Positions 1 to 11,442 of a stretch of DNA of 64,000 nt are shown here, in pieces. This DNA comes from Aotearoamyces nothofagi (Eukaryota > Ascomycota > Leotiomycetes > Leotiales > Tympanidaceae), in assembly GCA_015345905.1 (NCBI GenBank), contig JADDTR010000024.1, positions 310,001 to 374,000 of the forward strand, in the 5' to 3' direction. The position numbers and the translations under genes were made by a program. Within the stretch, counting starts at the first letter, position 1; every line of letters starts with the position of its first letter. Below the pieces are notes generated by a model. That model saw only the letters and a list, made by a program, of their open reading frames with translations, ran no database searches and was not told where the DNA came from.

Positions 1-75
1 AGGCGTAGGCGTAGGCGTAGGCGTTAGGCGTAGGCGTCAGACGTACAGTACAGTACAGTACAGTACGTACAGTAG
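1..75. repeat. Hexamer and pentamer tandem repeats at window edge
   Basis: About six imperfect copies of ggcgta fill the first 37 bases, followed by a (cagta)n run to about position 75. The hexamer is not the canonical fungal telomere repeat TTAGGG, so I do not call a telomere. The array is cut by the window edge and its true length is unknown. Confidence 0.8.
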
Positions 76-190
76 TGAGTGAGTGGACGGAAGGTCGGAG
101 GTTCGGTCGGAGGTTCGCAACTAAGGACGCACGGTCTACCGAGGAGAGTACGTTGGCCTGAAGATGACGCCGCGGGACGCGAGCCAGGCA

Positions 191-332
191 AGAACTGCCA
201 GAACTGCCAGAACTGCCAGAACTGCCAGGGCCGTGTAGGGCCGTCCAGGGCCGTCCAGGGCCGTCCAGGGCTTTCAGGTCAGGGCCTCCAGGGCCTCTCG
301 TCTCGCTGTTTCGCAGTTTCGCAGTTTCGCAG
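191..332. repeat. Three adjacent short tandem arrays
   Basis: Four copies of a 9-bp unit (agaactgcc) run directly into four copies of a 10-bp unit (gggccgtcca, the first copy diverged). Three copies of an 8-bp tttcgcag unit follow near 309-332. The units are unrelated in sequence but similar in length and copy number, a pattern that returns elsewhere in this window. Confidence 0.85.
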
Positions 333-1371
333 CTGCTGCGGATCACTAATGACGACTGCAGGGGCGCCGGGGCGCTTATTGCGGGAGCTTAGATAGCCTG
401 GAGCTGGCAGCTTGGCACCCACGGCCTCTGTCGCCAGCCCGGCGTCCGCGGGAGAGACTGCGCCGGGCAGCGCACCCAGTAGCCGTGCTGGCAGGGCAGG
501 GCAGTGCTAGGCAGGGCCAGGCACGCACTGTTAGGACGGGAAGAGGAGACACCACCCGCCCGTTAATATACATCCATATCGACACTGCCTCTATCGTCCT
601 ATCCATACCAGCACCACCACAACAGCCTCGGCCTGCACCGGCACCTCACGTCATGGCTCTCGCCACCCCCAGCATTTCAACGGCGCGGCCGAGGAGCGCC
701 AATGCGCTGCAGGTGTGCAGATGGGCCGTTGCGCCGTTATGCAGCGGTGCAGCGGTGCAGCGGTGCAGTTATGCAGAAAAGCAGATGCCGGCCAGCGTCG
801 GGAAGCCGGCGCACAGCAGCGGCGAGACACTACAGTACTGTACATCGTCGTCCAATGGGGCGCACGGGGGATGCGGTACAGTGCTCCGTACAGCTGCCGC
901 GTCCCCTTTCCCCGCATGAATCCTTACTCCCCCCTTCCCCCTCCCCCCTCCCCCCTCCTCACTCATCACTCCTCCCTCTGTAGATAACCTCGGCAGGGAT
1001 GGCGAAGCTGTCATCACATGACGACAGCAAAGTGAATCGGTCGTGTCTCCCGTGTATCTCTGACGGACACGGGTTTACTTCACTACGATGTTGTACTGTA
1101 CTTGTATAAAGCCATGCAGATTACATAGCTGCAGAACGGCGTAACCTTTCTGGATTGGTTTCAAATTTGGGTTAAACGGGATAGAACCATTGCCGGCATT
1201 CACGGGGTGTGCAAGGGACGGGACGAGATGCGACACGGGACGAGATGCGACACGGGAGACAGGAGATAACTATCAATATATGTGGACCATATAGGCACCT
1301 TTTCTTTTTCAATTTACCCCATGCTTATGACTCTCCGTTCACTTTCCAAGTGCCATGCCATGCCATCTAAT

Positions 1372-2706
1372 CTAAGCCTCGCCAGGCCAGATGTCATCAG
1401 CAATACTACGAACCAATGCCAACTTGTTCTTCATGTCCTCCCAGCTCACAGAGTTGCCTTCTTCGTGACTTGCGAACCCACATTGCGGGCTAACACCAAT
1501 CCTCTGCAGGGCCTGATCCCTGGTCTGTCCACTGCCCTTGGCCATGAACTCTGCGGCTTCGAAGACTCTCTGCTTCATCTTTTCCTTGTCCTCGAGCTCG
1601 GGGAATTTGGAGGTAATGACGCCAAGGATGACGTTCTTGTGTGCGGGAAGAGACAGCAGCGGCTCAAATCCTCCAGCACGAGGCGTGTCGTACTCAAGGT
1701 AGTAAGTTGAAACATTCAGGTTCTGGAAGAGCTTGGTTGCAATGCGGTCATACCCCCCTTCAGAGAAATGACGGGAGCCCATGAAGTTACCTCTGCAGAT
1801 GTGGAGGCCGATGTGGATCTTGTCAACATGCTGTCCAATACTGTCGTTGTAGCACTGGATGTAGGCGTCAAGCAATTGCTCCGGTGTCTTTGTATTCGAT
1901 TTATCTTTCTCCCATCCAGCCAACATCTTGTCGGAGCAGAAATCTAAATATTATTAGCGCCCTATCGTAGCATCGGCTTTTAGACTCACAAGCAAAGTTT
2001 GGATCATCGATTTGAATGTTTCTCACTCCCGCACTATACAGGATGTCCAATTCTGCTCGGTAAGCTTGCGCAATGTCGGCGAAATATTCTTCGTCAGTGC
2101 TATATACCTCCTTTGGAAATGCCTTGCCATCTTTGTAACGCAGATGATACCAAGATGGAGCAATCATGGTTATTTTAATGTCGTTCCATCGCTCCTTGGG
2201 CACGAGTGTCTTCAAATACTCGAACTGGTCAATCAATGTGCTTTTACCCTTGTGCCTGATCTTTCCAACGCAGACGCATGACTGCCCCGGCTTATCGCCC
2301 TTCTCCAAGAATCCGGCAATATCAGGTATGTACTGGCGAAAGATCTCGATGGGCGGGTTTCTGAGCTCGGTCATGCCCTCGAGTTCTTCGAAGAAGGTAC
2401 CCCAGAAGACGGCGCGCCTAGTATGACGATACATCAGCGCTGAAAGGATTCATCGACAGATATCGCTATCGCGCGTTATATATAGTTATATATATATACT
2501 TACCGATATTCGCCATCAGATACAGCGCGGAAGCCAAGGTCGGTCTGGAGCTTGACGACTTGCTTGATAGCAGCATCTTCGATCTTTGTGAGCTCCGGCT
2601 GGGTCAATTCACTCTTTTCGAACGCGGCGCGTTTTTGGAGAAGCTCCTTTGGTCGTAGCAAAGAGCCGAGATGCTCGGCACGGAAGGGAGGGTTACGGTG
2701 AAGCAT
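1372..2706 (-). CDS. MetE-like (UROD/cobalamin-independent Met synthase fold) protein
   Basis: A 400-residue protein from three exons (2706-2504, 2417-1990, 1943-1372); phases close exactly. It resembles the stand-alone fungal proteins related to the C-terminal, catalytic half of cobalamin-independent methionine synthase. Visible family landmarks are FRAEHLGSLLRP at the N-terminus (the start of the TIM barrel), DGEYRRAVFWGTFFEEL, IQIDDPNFAYF, and a metal-site-like HIGLHICRGN followed by GVSPQCGFAS near the end. Full-length MetE is about 760 residues, so this is a single-barrel paralogue. Its substrate is not known from sequence; methyl transfer to a thiol is a family inference. I start at ATG 2706 because the frame upstream has only a TTG. 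Confidence 0.88.
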
Positions 2707-4307
2707 GTTGAGCAGTATTTCCGAGACAGTCTTTGGCAATCAGGAAGCTGCAAAGAGAATGTTTGGTATTTTGTAGCGTCTCCGTCTTCGGTGGCCGGAG
2801 AAGTATCCATATTTCACCACTAACCCCGCACACATTACACACCATTGTCAGATTACTCTTTTTGCCGACGTAATGCGCCGACGTGAGAGCGCACATGCGA
2901 CTAAGGCATGTGGGAGTTGACTGCAACCCTCTTCTTGGGCGACTTTATGCTGTTCAATATGCTCCTCTGCATACTGGTCTGGTGGTGGTCTGGAGTCCAT
3001 ACATGGTGGACATGAAGATGGGTGCAAGGCCAAGACCGGTCCCGAGCCGCTTAGATAAGTCGATCAAAACTTCGCCAAGAACCAAACTTTTTTTACGTTG
3101 GGATTGAAGATGCGGATTTAGGGGGTATACGTACACTGACAGGCAAGCTTGAGGACTTCTGCAAAGAACTCTTCAATGGGTTTGTTCTTTGGGTGCTTTG
3201 GTGCCTCTTGAGTTGAGTTGAGAGCTTGAGGTAGTTGTCGCGGTAAAGGACTGGGACTTCCTATTGAAATAAATCTACGAGCGGCAGCTTTGAGCAGCTC
3301 CTGCTCTGGAATGAAGGTAGATTCGATTTGCATGTTCAATATATATATTTAAGCTGCGTTTACACCTAGACGATTCCTGTAAAGGGTACTAAGGTCTTAT
3401 TGGCCATTAATTTCAAGGATGATATATAATCTGGTGGTATAAAAGTGGTTTTGTAGAAACAATTATATTTTTAAGTTACTTATAAAAAAAGGAGCGGTTG
3501 CAGTAACAGACAAGATCCCTTTTTATATATTAAAAGCTAAAAGCGGTATCAAAGCCTTCACTACTCTCCTCGTCAATTCTCCAGGTCTGCTAGATCTATT
3601 GACCGAAGATATATCCAGAAACAAAGCTAGTAGATGATAAATGAGAAGCCAACTAACAAAAAGTATAAGATGTACAAGCGAGACAGGAGGCGCTTCCACT
3701 AAGGTTAAACAAAGTAGAATTCAAAGATAATACATGCATCACCACGGTAGAAAACCTCGACAAGACTATAATATTTCCGAGTTAGTATACAATAGAATAG
3801 GAGATAGATGGTAGAATACTCTAATAATAAAGACGCCGAATACATGTATCGTCCTATCAGAAACCTACTACCACGGGAATCATGATATATCCTCTTATCG
3901 GGAACGAATCGTGCTAGTTGCATGCTGAATATCCCCAAAGAGGAGACTACAGGCTGGCGTGGAGGAAAAAATGGGGAGCTCAGATGAGGTATATAAGTAA
4001 GCATACCCTTTCTCCACCAAAACATGGCCCTCAAGCTCTTTGGAATGTGAATAAAGAAAAATACATGCACCTATAAGCTCTAAATATCAAGGAGAAGCAA
4101 GTGTCTGTCTGTGGCTGACAACTGCAATGGTGTAACATTGCCAACATCTGCACAATCAGTGTTCACTATAACCGTCTTCGTACTATTAAAGTGGAGTCTA
4201 TACTTGTTGGTATCTCGTATCTGAGATACCGTCTATCGAAAGTCTATATGAGATATATCAATGCCCATGATGCCCATGTCCTTTATTTTTAGCTAATGCC
4301 GTGGTCT
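2707..4307. other. Intergenic, AT-rich in its second half
   Basis: No gene can be supported. On the minus strand a 73-codon frame (3339-3118; starts MNMQIESTFIPEQELLKAA, contains KPIEEFFAEVLKLACQ) is followed by a possible GT donor and by a frame rich in charged residues (3033-2848). These could be exons of a small unrecognised gene just upstream of the MetE-like gene, but I found no clean splice joining them. From about 3350 to 4300 the DNA is AT-rich. The 121-codon minus frame at 4070-3705 there has a biased, hydrophobic composition and looks fortuitous. Confidence 0.45.
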
Positions 4308-5186
4308 CTATTTGGCATGGTTCTTGTAATTCTCTACCCCTTTAGCAGCAACCTCCTTTACATTAGTCTTACCTGATGCAATATCTTGAACAGTCGATAA
4401 AATCGATGTCCAATCATCGAACTCTATAAACGGTACGCTTTCACGTACACAGTATTCTACAAGATCTGAAAGTATATTAGCATCTGTTCAGCTATTAGAG
4501 TACCGAGACTCACCCTGTCCTCTTTTAGCGAAGAGCAGATCGGTCTCCTTTGCAGCTGACAGATCCGACACTCCATCGCCAGCATAGAACATCGTTGGCC
4601 TATTCGGCAAGGCAGCATATGGACGGATCTCCAGCGACTTATCATGGCCGAAGTGTCTGCACAGCAGTTAGCTCATCACCTCTAGCAGCCATTTCTTATC
4701 TCACGTCTCGTCATGAAATCTTATCTGCCACCCGTTCGCTGAGTTGATATCTCTACCATCTCTCGACTCGACATTGTTGCTAACAATCTGCATTTCATCT
4801 GCGTGAGGACCAATTAAATGAACAAGCAATGCTCTTATAATTGGCTCCATACCACCACTCAGAATGACCACGGGGATATTGTTCTCCCTTGACCATTCAT
4901 AGAAATCCCTGAAACCAGGATCAAGCTTAATATTCTTGAGCAGGATTTCGATGCACTCGTTGAAGGGTGTCGAGACGCTGTCCAACATGTTGCGGAATGA
5001 GTCACGGAAGGCCAGACCGTTATTCAGCACATCAATATTGCCTTGCCTGCGTTTGTCGAAACCATATCCGAGGTTGTCGGTCATGAAATCGTTGCTGTCG
5101 TGCGTGGTAATGGTGCCATCGAAGTCGGTGAAGAAGATGAATTTAGGGTTCGTCTTCATGGCGGGGAGGGAGTGGGGTGCAGACAT
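4308..5186 (-). CDS. HAD-superfamily phosphatase (phosphoserine phosphatase-like)
   Basis: A 260-residue protein from three exons (5186-4705, 4656-4514, 4465-4308) with clean GTGAG donors and CAG acceptors. HAD motif I is FFTDFDGTITTHDS, with the nucleophile Asp and the second Asp of DxD. Motif II is VVILSGG. Motif IV is FYAGDGVSDLSAA, spliced from exon 2. The insert between motifs I and II matches the C1-capped phosphoserine phosphatase/MtnX-like group, which includes yeast YNL010W. It should hydrolyse a small phosphorylated metabolite in the cytosol with Mg2+; the natural substrate cannot be read from sequence. It is head to head with SHE9. Confidence 0.88.
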
Positions 5187-5623
5187 GGCGACAAGGGTCG
5201 AGGAAGGAAACCTGAGGGAAGATGGAGATATCTGCAGTCATATAAGCTCTGCGTGGCTTGAAATTGGCGACGATGCTCACAATTGCAATGCGATGAAGGA
5301 CGAAATATAAGGCACAGTGGATTGCAGGAACAGAGACTGAAAGATTAAAAGATCCAAAGTCCCTGAATGTCAACAGTGCGCAGGGATAAGGTAATACCGA
5401 TCCGGTGGGGTGTCACGGCGCCTGCTAGCGTTTTTATAAGCTTCGCTCCGCTAAAGAAGGCGGTGAGGCACGCTGGTGCCGTCATTCGGGAGCTCAGGAA
5501 CGGAACGGAGCTTTTCCTCCACGGTCCTCAGCGAGAGCCAACCTTGCCCACGTCAGGAGATCTCGAGCAGGCTATGAGCCAAATTCTTGCAGCCTCGCAC
5601 ATTCCTTTGTCTATAGCGTTGCC
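5187..5623. promoter_or_regulatory. Divergent promoter region, HAD phosphatase / SHE9
   Basis: This 437-bp gap separates the start codons of two divergently transcribed genes, so it must contain both promoters and 5' leaders. I see no clear TATA box. Plus-strand ATGs at 5367 and in the lines before it open short frames that would be upstream ORFs only if the SHE9 transcript begins that far upstream. Confidence 0.5.
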
Positions 5624-6907
5624 ATGCAACAGCCGTCATTAAGGTCCGCGTCGCGGTCTATATTCGACTCGATGAGAGCTTTAGCTGCTCCGATGTCAAG
5701 GCGTCGACTCTGCACCAGGCCGTCAATCCGAGCATCAACGTGCCTACAATGCCAATTTCTGACTCCACGACGGCGTTTTGCCGATGATAAAAGGCCCAAT
5801 GCCTCCGGCAGACCCTCGGAGGTACCATCTGAAGCTCCTCAGACTTCATCATTCTGTCAAAATGCTCCTCCTTCCTCCACTTGGAGCTCCGAACTCCCAT
5901 CTGCTGAAGACAACCGCCGCAGTACAGTCTCCAAACGCTTCTCTTACATCATGGATAACTTACAAGGAAACATTTTCATCGCCTCACAACGCATTAACGA
6001 CCTAACCGGCTACTCCGGCATCGAAGCTCTTAAAGCCTCCATCACGACCATAGAACGCGACCTCGCAGCTGCCCAGGATGCTGTGCGCACCACACGGCTG
6101 ACATACAAAACCACGGTTGCTGACCGTGCAGCATCCCAGCGCGAAGTCACAACCTTACTCGCGAGAAAGGATACGTGGACACCTATTGATCTGGAGAGAT
6201 TTACAAGTTTGTATAGAAGTGATCATAGCAATGAGCAAGCGGTCCAGGAAGCAGCGACGAAGCTGGCAGAGGCGGAGAGAATTGCTGAGCAGTGCGCGAG
6301 TAAATTGAATAGTAGCATACTCAGACGGTACCATGAAGAGCAAATCTGGAGTGACAAGATTCGACGGATGAGCACGTGGGGTACATGGGGGCTTATGGGG
6401 GTTAACGTGTTGCTATTTCTGGTATTCCAGTTTGGATTTGAGCCGTGGAGACGGGCGAGGCTGATAAGAGGGTTTGAAGAGAAGGTCCAAGAGGCGTTGG
6501 AGAATGAAAAGGCAAAGCAGGCCCAGGCACGTCCTGATGCTAATGCGCAGCCAGGATTGGAAATCACTAATTCATCAGAAATAGATGGTGTTGTGACGGC
6601 TGGGATTCGGGAATTGGAGGGGGAGGTAGAAAGTGGGAGGAATCATGAACCGGCCGTTGCTGCTCTGGCAGGTATCATCGAGAGCGATATGTATGATTCC
6701 TCAAAAGAATATGAGAAGACGATACAAGAACCGATCGTAATTCATTGGAGGCGACCAGAGACTTGGCAAGCCGGCTTGCTGGATCTCTTCAGTGAGCGAA
6801 TAGTCTCACTGAGGAAGCAAGATGTTACAATTATTGCATTAGAAGGAGCTGCTACAGGAGCTACCTTAGTTGGCCTGATAGCTACACTTTTAGTTAAGCG
6901 GAATTAG
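5624..6907 (+). CDS. SHE9: She9/Mdm33 mitochondrial inner-membrane protein
   Basis: A single-exon protein of 427 residues matching the She9/Mdm33 family, which shapes mitochondrial inner membrane and affects fission and lipid homeostasis. The N-terminus is rich in Arg, Ser and Thr and lacks acidic residues, as expected of a mitochondrial presequence. Residues around 105-245 are predicted coiled coil, including the family-typical ITTIERDLAAAQDAVRTTR and the tract ending at the first membrane segment. The first membrane segment is WGTWGLMGVNVLLFLVFQFG near residue 250. A second hydrophobic helix (IIALEGAATGATLVGLIATL) ends the protein. The soluble region between the helices begins EPWRRARLIRGFEEKVQEAL. 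Confidence 0.93.
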   Translation: MQQPSLRSASRSIFDSMRALAAPMSRRRLCTRPSIRASTCLQCQFLTPRRRFADDKRPNASGRPSEVPSEAPQTSSFCQNAPPSSTWSSELPSAEDNRRSTVSKRFSYIMDNLQGNIFIASQRINDLTGYSGIEALKASITTIERDLAAAQDAVRTTRLTYKTTVADRAASQREVTTLLARKDTWTPIDLERFTSLYRSDHSNEQAVQEAATKLAEAERIAEQCASKLNSSILRRYHEEQIWSDKIRRMSTWGTWGLMGVNVLLFLVFQFGFEPWRRARLIRGFEEKVQEALENEKAKQAQARPDANAQPGLEITNSSEIDGVVTAGIRELEGEVESGRNHEPAVAALAGIIESDMYDSSKEYEKTIQEPIVIHWRRPETWQAGLLDLFSERIVSLRKQDVTIIALEGAATGATLVGLIATLLVKRN

Positions 6908-7052
6908 CCTTTGTATGCTATAGATAAATATAAAAAACCCACTGAAAAGACTTTGAAAAGCCCCTTTTGATAACCGAGATCCAACCCACTTTATGTGTAT
7001 CTGAACAGAAATCTACAGGTGATGTACGATATAAAGGTCCAGACTCAGCACA

Positions 7053-7684
7053 TTATGCCTTCTTGATTTTGCTTGCTTCCACCTCGTTCTTAAGTAGGCT
7101 AATAGCCGCTAAGATATTCTTAAGAACAAGTTTATCACTATACTGCTCCTGAAGAAGGACAGTGGCTTGCTCGATTTTGCTCCTTACTGGTATGGCAGAC
7201 CTTAATACTGCTGAATCATTGACTGGTGAGAGTGACTCTTCGGAAGACTGAGCTCGTGGATGCGGAGGACTAGGTTGACGACTGGGTAGGCTATGCCGCC
7301 GAGCACGAGCACGGGCTCGTTTTCGGGGGCTGGTAGTAGTGTCTTCTAGAGGCTGTCTGTACTCTATCTCCTCCGGTGACCTAGCTCGTGAAGGTGGGAA
7401 AGCAGGTAAGAGACGCGGTTAGTTATGCTTGCGTACTTACGTACACGCGGTCGATGGCGTGGATGAATAATACAAGCCTCTATCAAAATGCTGTGGTCTA
7501 CCTTTGTTGAAGAAGAAGCTCCAATTGATGATGTAGTATGTGAGACAGCTGTTGGTAGATTCGAAATGGTAGGGCTTGTCATTAGAACAACCCGCGAAGG
7601 TGTGCTGCTCTGCTTCACCTGTTCTTGAAAATATGCAATCGGCCGCTTCCCCGTTTTCTGCAGTGGCTTGGTGCCCCGAGGCAT
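7053..7684 (-). CDS. Hypothetical basic protein with C-terminal helix
   Basis: I do not recognise this protein. Two exons (7684-7441 and 7363-7053) join through a canonical intron (GTAAGT donor, CTAAC branch site, TAG acceptor) and give an uninterrupted 184-residue frame. The N-terminal half is Ser/Thr-rich. Residues about 90-115 are very basic (SPRKRARARARRHS), and the last 45 residues form a likely amphipathic helix or coiled coil (VLLQEQYSDKLVLKNILAAI... ending KIKKA). The surrounding DNA is AT-rich and poor in genes. It may be a lineage-specific gene, or the remains of a repeat-borne protein. The clean splice is the main argument for a real gene. Confidence 0.4.
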
Positions 7685-7748
7685 TTGAAGTTTGATGATC
7701 TTGCTCAGAGGTCGCTGCGGCGAGTACTCATAGATACCATCATATTTT

Positions 7749-8036
7749 TTAAACTCTTATTTCATCTTCCTTTGGTAGATGTATTTTGATCGCCACTTTC
7801 TTGATAATCACTGAGAGCAACGCGCGATTGGAGAGGTGCGCAATCATTGCTATCCTCAACGCCGTTGGATGTGCCATGAGATCAAACTCGCGCGCGCCTG
7901 ATTGGAGTTCTATCCATGCTTCTGTTTTCGTTGGATTTGTTGCTATGGTTGTTTCCTGAGCTTGAAGTTTAATTATAGGAGCTTTTTTGTCGTTTGTTTG
8001 ACCTGGGCTTACTCCGAGGATCTGAAGCTCAGGCAC
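7749..8036 (-). other. Open frame upstream of the hypothetical gene
   Basis: A 95-codon frame runs LQILGVSPGQTNDKKAPIIK... to KVAIKIHLPKEDEIRV and ends 65 bp before the start of the 184-aa hypothetical gene. Its composition is protein-like, with balanced charged and hydrophobic residues, and it carries no long simple repeat. I found no credible intron linking it to the next frame, since the gap would be too short after the stop. It may be a separate small gene, an upstream exon with a splice I missed, or a relic. Confidence 0.25.
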
Positions 8037-8791
8037 CGAGGATTAGCAGGCAAGGTAAGGTACTAAGGTTCTACAAGGCACAAGACCATACAATACAGTG
8101 CAACTTACAAGGTATTAGACCTATGATCTATCTCAAGAAACAACAGTCAAGACTCAGCATATGAAACATGTAACAAGTACTGAATCTACAAATAGCAAGC
8201 AAATTAAATCTAACCTGCAAGCTCGAAGTCTCAAAAGGTCGTAGACTCGCAACTATTAGTTCACCATAAATAATTGTAAACTTCTTTTTCTTCAATTTCT
8301 TAGATTTTTGAGATCTTCTGTTCTGCTTTCGTAGTTCGTCAAGTTGCCTTGCCGTCGAATCATATCAATGTAGCACTAACCTCTGTAGCTTATGGAAAAT
8401 TATAGTCCTATGTAGAATGCAACCTATGCTGCCTTCTAAATGCAAGGTTGCACACGACCGAAAACTCCCACCAATCTCATTAAGTTAGTTTTGGTAGTTT
8501 GCAACGCTAATCATCAAAAGAAGGCGAGCTATGACACTGCTTGAAAATGATGGAAAGCTGCTCATCAATAAGAGCGCCTTCAGTTTCCTCTCCGTCATTC
8601 ATCAGAAATAGCATTTCCATACATATGATTTTATGCCTTCTTTTGACGTCCAGACTCAATGTTAAGTCTTATGCTGAAAATTGTCCGGTATGCTGTAAGC
8701 AAGCTGTTGTGTTGTTTCTCTCGTTTGTTACGCAATAGAAAGTCGAAAGGCGAATGCTGAATAAAAAAAAAGTAGAATTGGTATAGGAAAA
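8037..8791. other. AT-rich intergenic stretch
   Basis: No feature is supported. The DNA is AT-rich with short frames only. It borders the 3' end of PAT1, and a poly-A stretch at about 8762-8771 lies on the plus strand just past that gene's stop. Confidence 0.5.
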
Positions 8792-11442
8792 TCAAGCAAG
8801 TAGCTCAACATCCAGTCCAATAGATCGCATGAAAAGATTAACATTTGCCAGTCGCTGACTAGACATGGCAGGTGGCAATGTCTTCGCGAGACCAACAGTC
8901 TCCATTACACGATCTTTAACAGCCATAACGAGGCGTTGTTGCTGTTCTGGATTCGCGCCAATGCCGATCGCAGCCAAAAATTGCCAAACGTACACATCTT
9001 CACCAGTGTTGACAGTCCCAGGGAAGATGTATGGGAGGGTAGGCTCGAGCGCATCGAAGAACTTGTTGTAAGTAGAAACCCTGGGAAACGTTAGTGAATA
9101 TACGAGAGATATCATCAAATGAAAACTAACCAAATATCCCAGTCCTGTTCACTAACTCCTCCTGACTGTTTGATAAGCTCGGCTCGACTAAGGATCATGG
9201 TCAACATGCTAACGCCAATCCTAGCTCGAGACACAACATCGATATTTGTTTGGTCTAATATAAGACTCAAAACTCCGGTCACAATGTTCAGTCCTGCTTC
9301 GCTTAGGTGGCCGAACAAGCTCGGCATCACAGATAGAGAGAAGAGCTCAACATTCTCGCGAATGCTGGCGTTGAGCTGGGTATCACCAGAGGATAACTGA
9401 GCTTGGCGAACTACATCTAGCCTATCAAGGTGATAGACAATCATGGTAAGGATTGTAGTTTTCTGCTCAAACTTGATGTGCCGGAAGACTCGAGGTATTG
9501 CATGTTTGCCCTTGCGGAACGACAAGAACGCAATGAATGGGTGGGTAGCTGTTGAGTCATCTACAAGAGGTTCGTGGACCTTCAGTTCCTGCCACAGTTT
9601 CCTATTAAGCCTTTCTGCCTTCTCTTCCCAGTCCATGTGTAGGCCTACTAAGCTCGGGTTAACATCTTCGGTCAATGGCGGCGGGAATTTGCGAGCATGG
9701 TCCTCCATTTGCATCAAAGTATTATACACGTTCTCAATATCGCGGAGGACTGTCTTTCTGTCGTTACCGCTTACAGCTGCTTGGTGGGTTTTACGCTCAC
9801 TAGTAGCACGAGCTGCACTACCGGGGCGATTGAAGTCGGCTCCGCTGTCAGAGCGCTTGATGTTAAGTAAGGGCTTGGGCGTCTTCGCATTACTGAACGA
9901 AATCTTTCCAAGACTGCCTTCGATTACCAATTGCTTGTTCTTTGGCTTGTTCTTGGCTGCCTCGACAGCACGCTGTACCTGCTGTTCCATCCGCTGCATA
10001 TGGTTATCACCACCACGAGCCTGTCTTCTCATACCTCCATGTCTGCCTCCAGTCTGGAACAAGTAGGTCTGCGCAAAGTTACTCAGGGGTTGATTTGGAT
10101 GCTGTCTTGGGCCACCACGGATCTGGTTATGGACCTGATAATAGAAATCTTCGGATAGAGCAGAGTCAGTCCCTTGCTCGTTGGGGTTACCAGTTGCGGT
10201 GACCAGCTGTTGTAACTGAATCCGGGTGATAAAGTTTTTATCTTGAGGGGTCATTAATCCATTGTCTTTGGACAGAAGGAAGATCTTGTGGTTCCGCTTC
10301 GCGCGCTTGGCATCTTCCACTAGATATGCTGCACGTTCGTCTTCATTAAGATTGGCTAGTTGCTGTGGGTGAGTGATGACGGAATTGGAGTGCCGATGTC
10401 CAGGACCTAGATGATGCGGCGGAGCAGCCTGAGGTTGTTGCTGTTGTATCTCGCCTGAAAGTCGATTAGGATTTTGTAATATCTGAATTGGCTGAGACTG
10501 AGATGTGGGAGCTTGTGCAGCCAACTGGCTTGATGGGCCTTGAGCAGGTGCATGAGCGGGTAGAGCCTGAGAGCGTTGCAAGATGTGCATAGGCTGTTGC
10601 GGCTGTTGGGCTGGCGCATGTCGAGGAATCTCTTGCTCAGGTAGACCATATGTTGGCTGGGGTTGATTATATTGCTGTTGGTGTTGCTGCTGATAATTCT
10701 GGTATTGCTGGCTTTGCTGTTGTTGCTGATATGATCCGGTTGAAGGATCGTAAGCTGACTGCTGGGGAGGGTGGGGCTGGGCTGGTTTCTTGGCCTGTGC
10801 TCGCATCGCTGCCTCAACTTCTTCTAAGCTCATCATCTTGCGTCCACCTGCTCCGACACTACTACTATATTGGGATACTGCGGTTGAAGGCTCGGTATGT
10901 GCGGGTACTTTAGGGGCGGTGCCCCACAAAGCAGCATCAGCCTGGAGGTCTGGGAGATACGCTGGCTCCTGGTAACGTTCGTAACCACTCCTGGCAGGTT
11001 TTGTATACGACTGAGAGGTATATGCTGTAGGTGCTGGCGCCGCCTTGGGAGCTGGTTGCTGACGAGTGAACCGGACTTGCTCCTCACTCATAGCATCTGC
11101 AACTTTGGCAGTCTGACCAAAGAAGTCAAAGTCCTTACCAACCGGTTTCCGATTTTGAGTAATAGCATCTCCACCTCCAAATGTATCGTCGTTGAAGACA
11201 TCATCGGTTTCATCCAGTTGATCTCCAAGACCATCGTACGTATCCTCAAAATCGAGCCTGTAGAACCAGATCTGTCAGTATTTGCATGTCACATCACTAT
11301 AGGTAAGCGCTCACGCATCCTCATCGTCATCACCAGGTCTTGAAAGGCCGGCAAAAGGGTCGGGAGCCTGCGCAAAGCCAGGGGCCGAGGTATTATGAAC
11401 CCGATCCCTAGGAAGGGAGGAGTCAAAACCGAAGAATGACAT
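8792..11442 (-). CDS. PAT1: mRNA decapping activator Pat1
   Basis: An 847-residue protein from three exons (11442-11315, 11257-9131, 9080-8792). The N-terminus MSFFGFDSSLPRDRV is the conserved Pat1 start, followed by an acidic tract (LDFEDTYDGLGDQLDETDD). A long Gln/Pro-rich disordered middle (QQQQQSQQYQNYQQQHQQQ) is typical of P-body proteins. The C-terminal half is the Pat1 helical repeat domain (RTVLRDIENVYNTLMQMEDH..., NRKLWQELKVHE, TRGKGKH-like FLSFRKGKHAIPRVFRHI). Pat1 bridges the Lsm1-7 ring, Dhh1 and the decapping enzyme on deadenylated mRNA in cytoplasmic P-bodies. Intron 1 has two near acceptors (gacag and ctacag, 10 bp apart); only the downstream one keeps the frame. Confidence 0.95.

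Larger units (their letters stand above)
1..1371. other. Gene-free, repeat-rich stretch
   Basis: No reading frame here looks like a protein. Overlapping frames of 80-145 codons exist on both strands, but they are made of repeats and GC-rich low-complexity sequence. The stretch holds several unrelated short tandem repeats (listed separately), a 9-bp cagcggtgc run near 741-768, a C/T-rich tract near 930-980 and two copies of a 17-bp gggacgagatgcgacac unit near 1219-1255. The last part is the 3' flank of the MetE-like gene that ends at 1372. Confidence 0.6.

Noticed and set aside
1-37. Telomere at the left edge
   Set aside because: The unit ggcgta is not TTAGGG or a known fungal variant, and the run is only about six copies.
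3705-4070. 121-codon minus-strand frame in AT-rich DNA
   Set aside because: Phe/Tyr/Ile-rich content follows from AT bias, and there is no motif or splice context.
9443-10066. 207-codon plus-strand frame inside PAT1
   Set aside because: It is antisense to the conserved Pat1 helical domain and has Cys/Leu/Arg-rich shadow composition.
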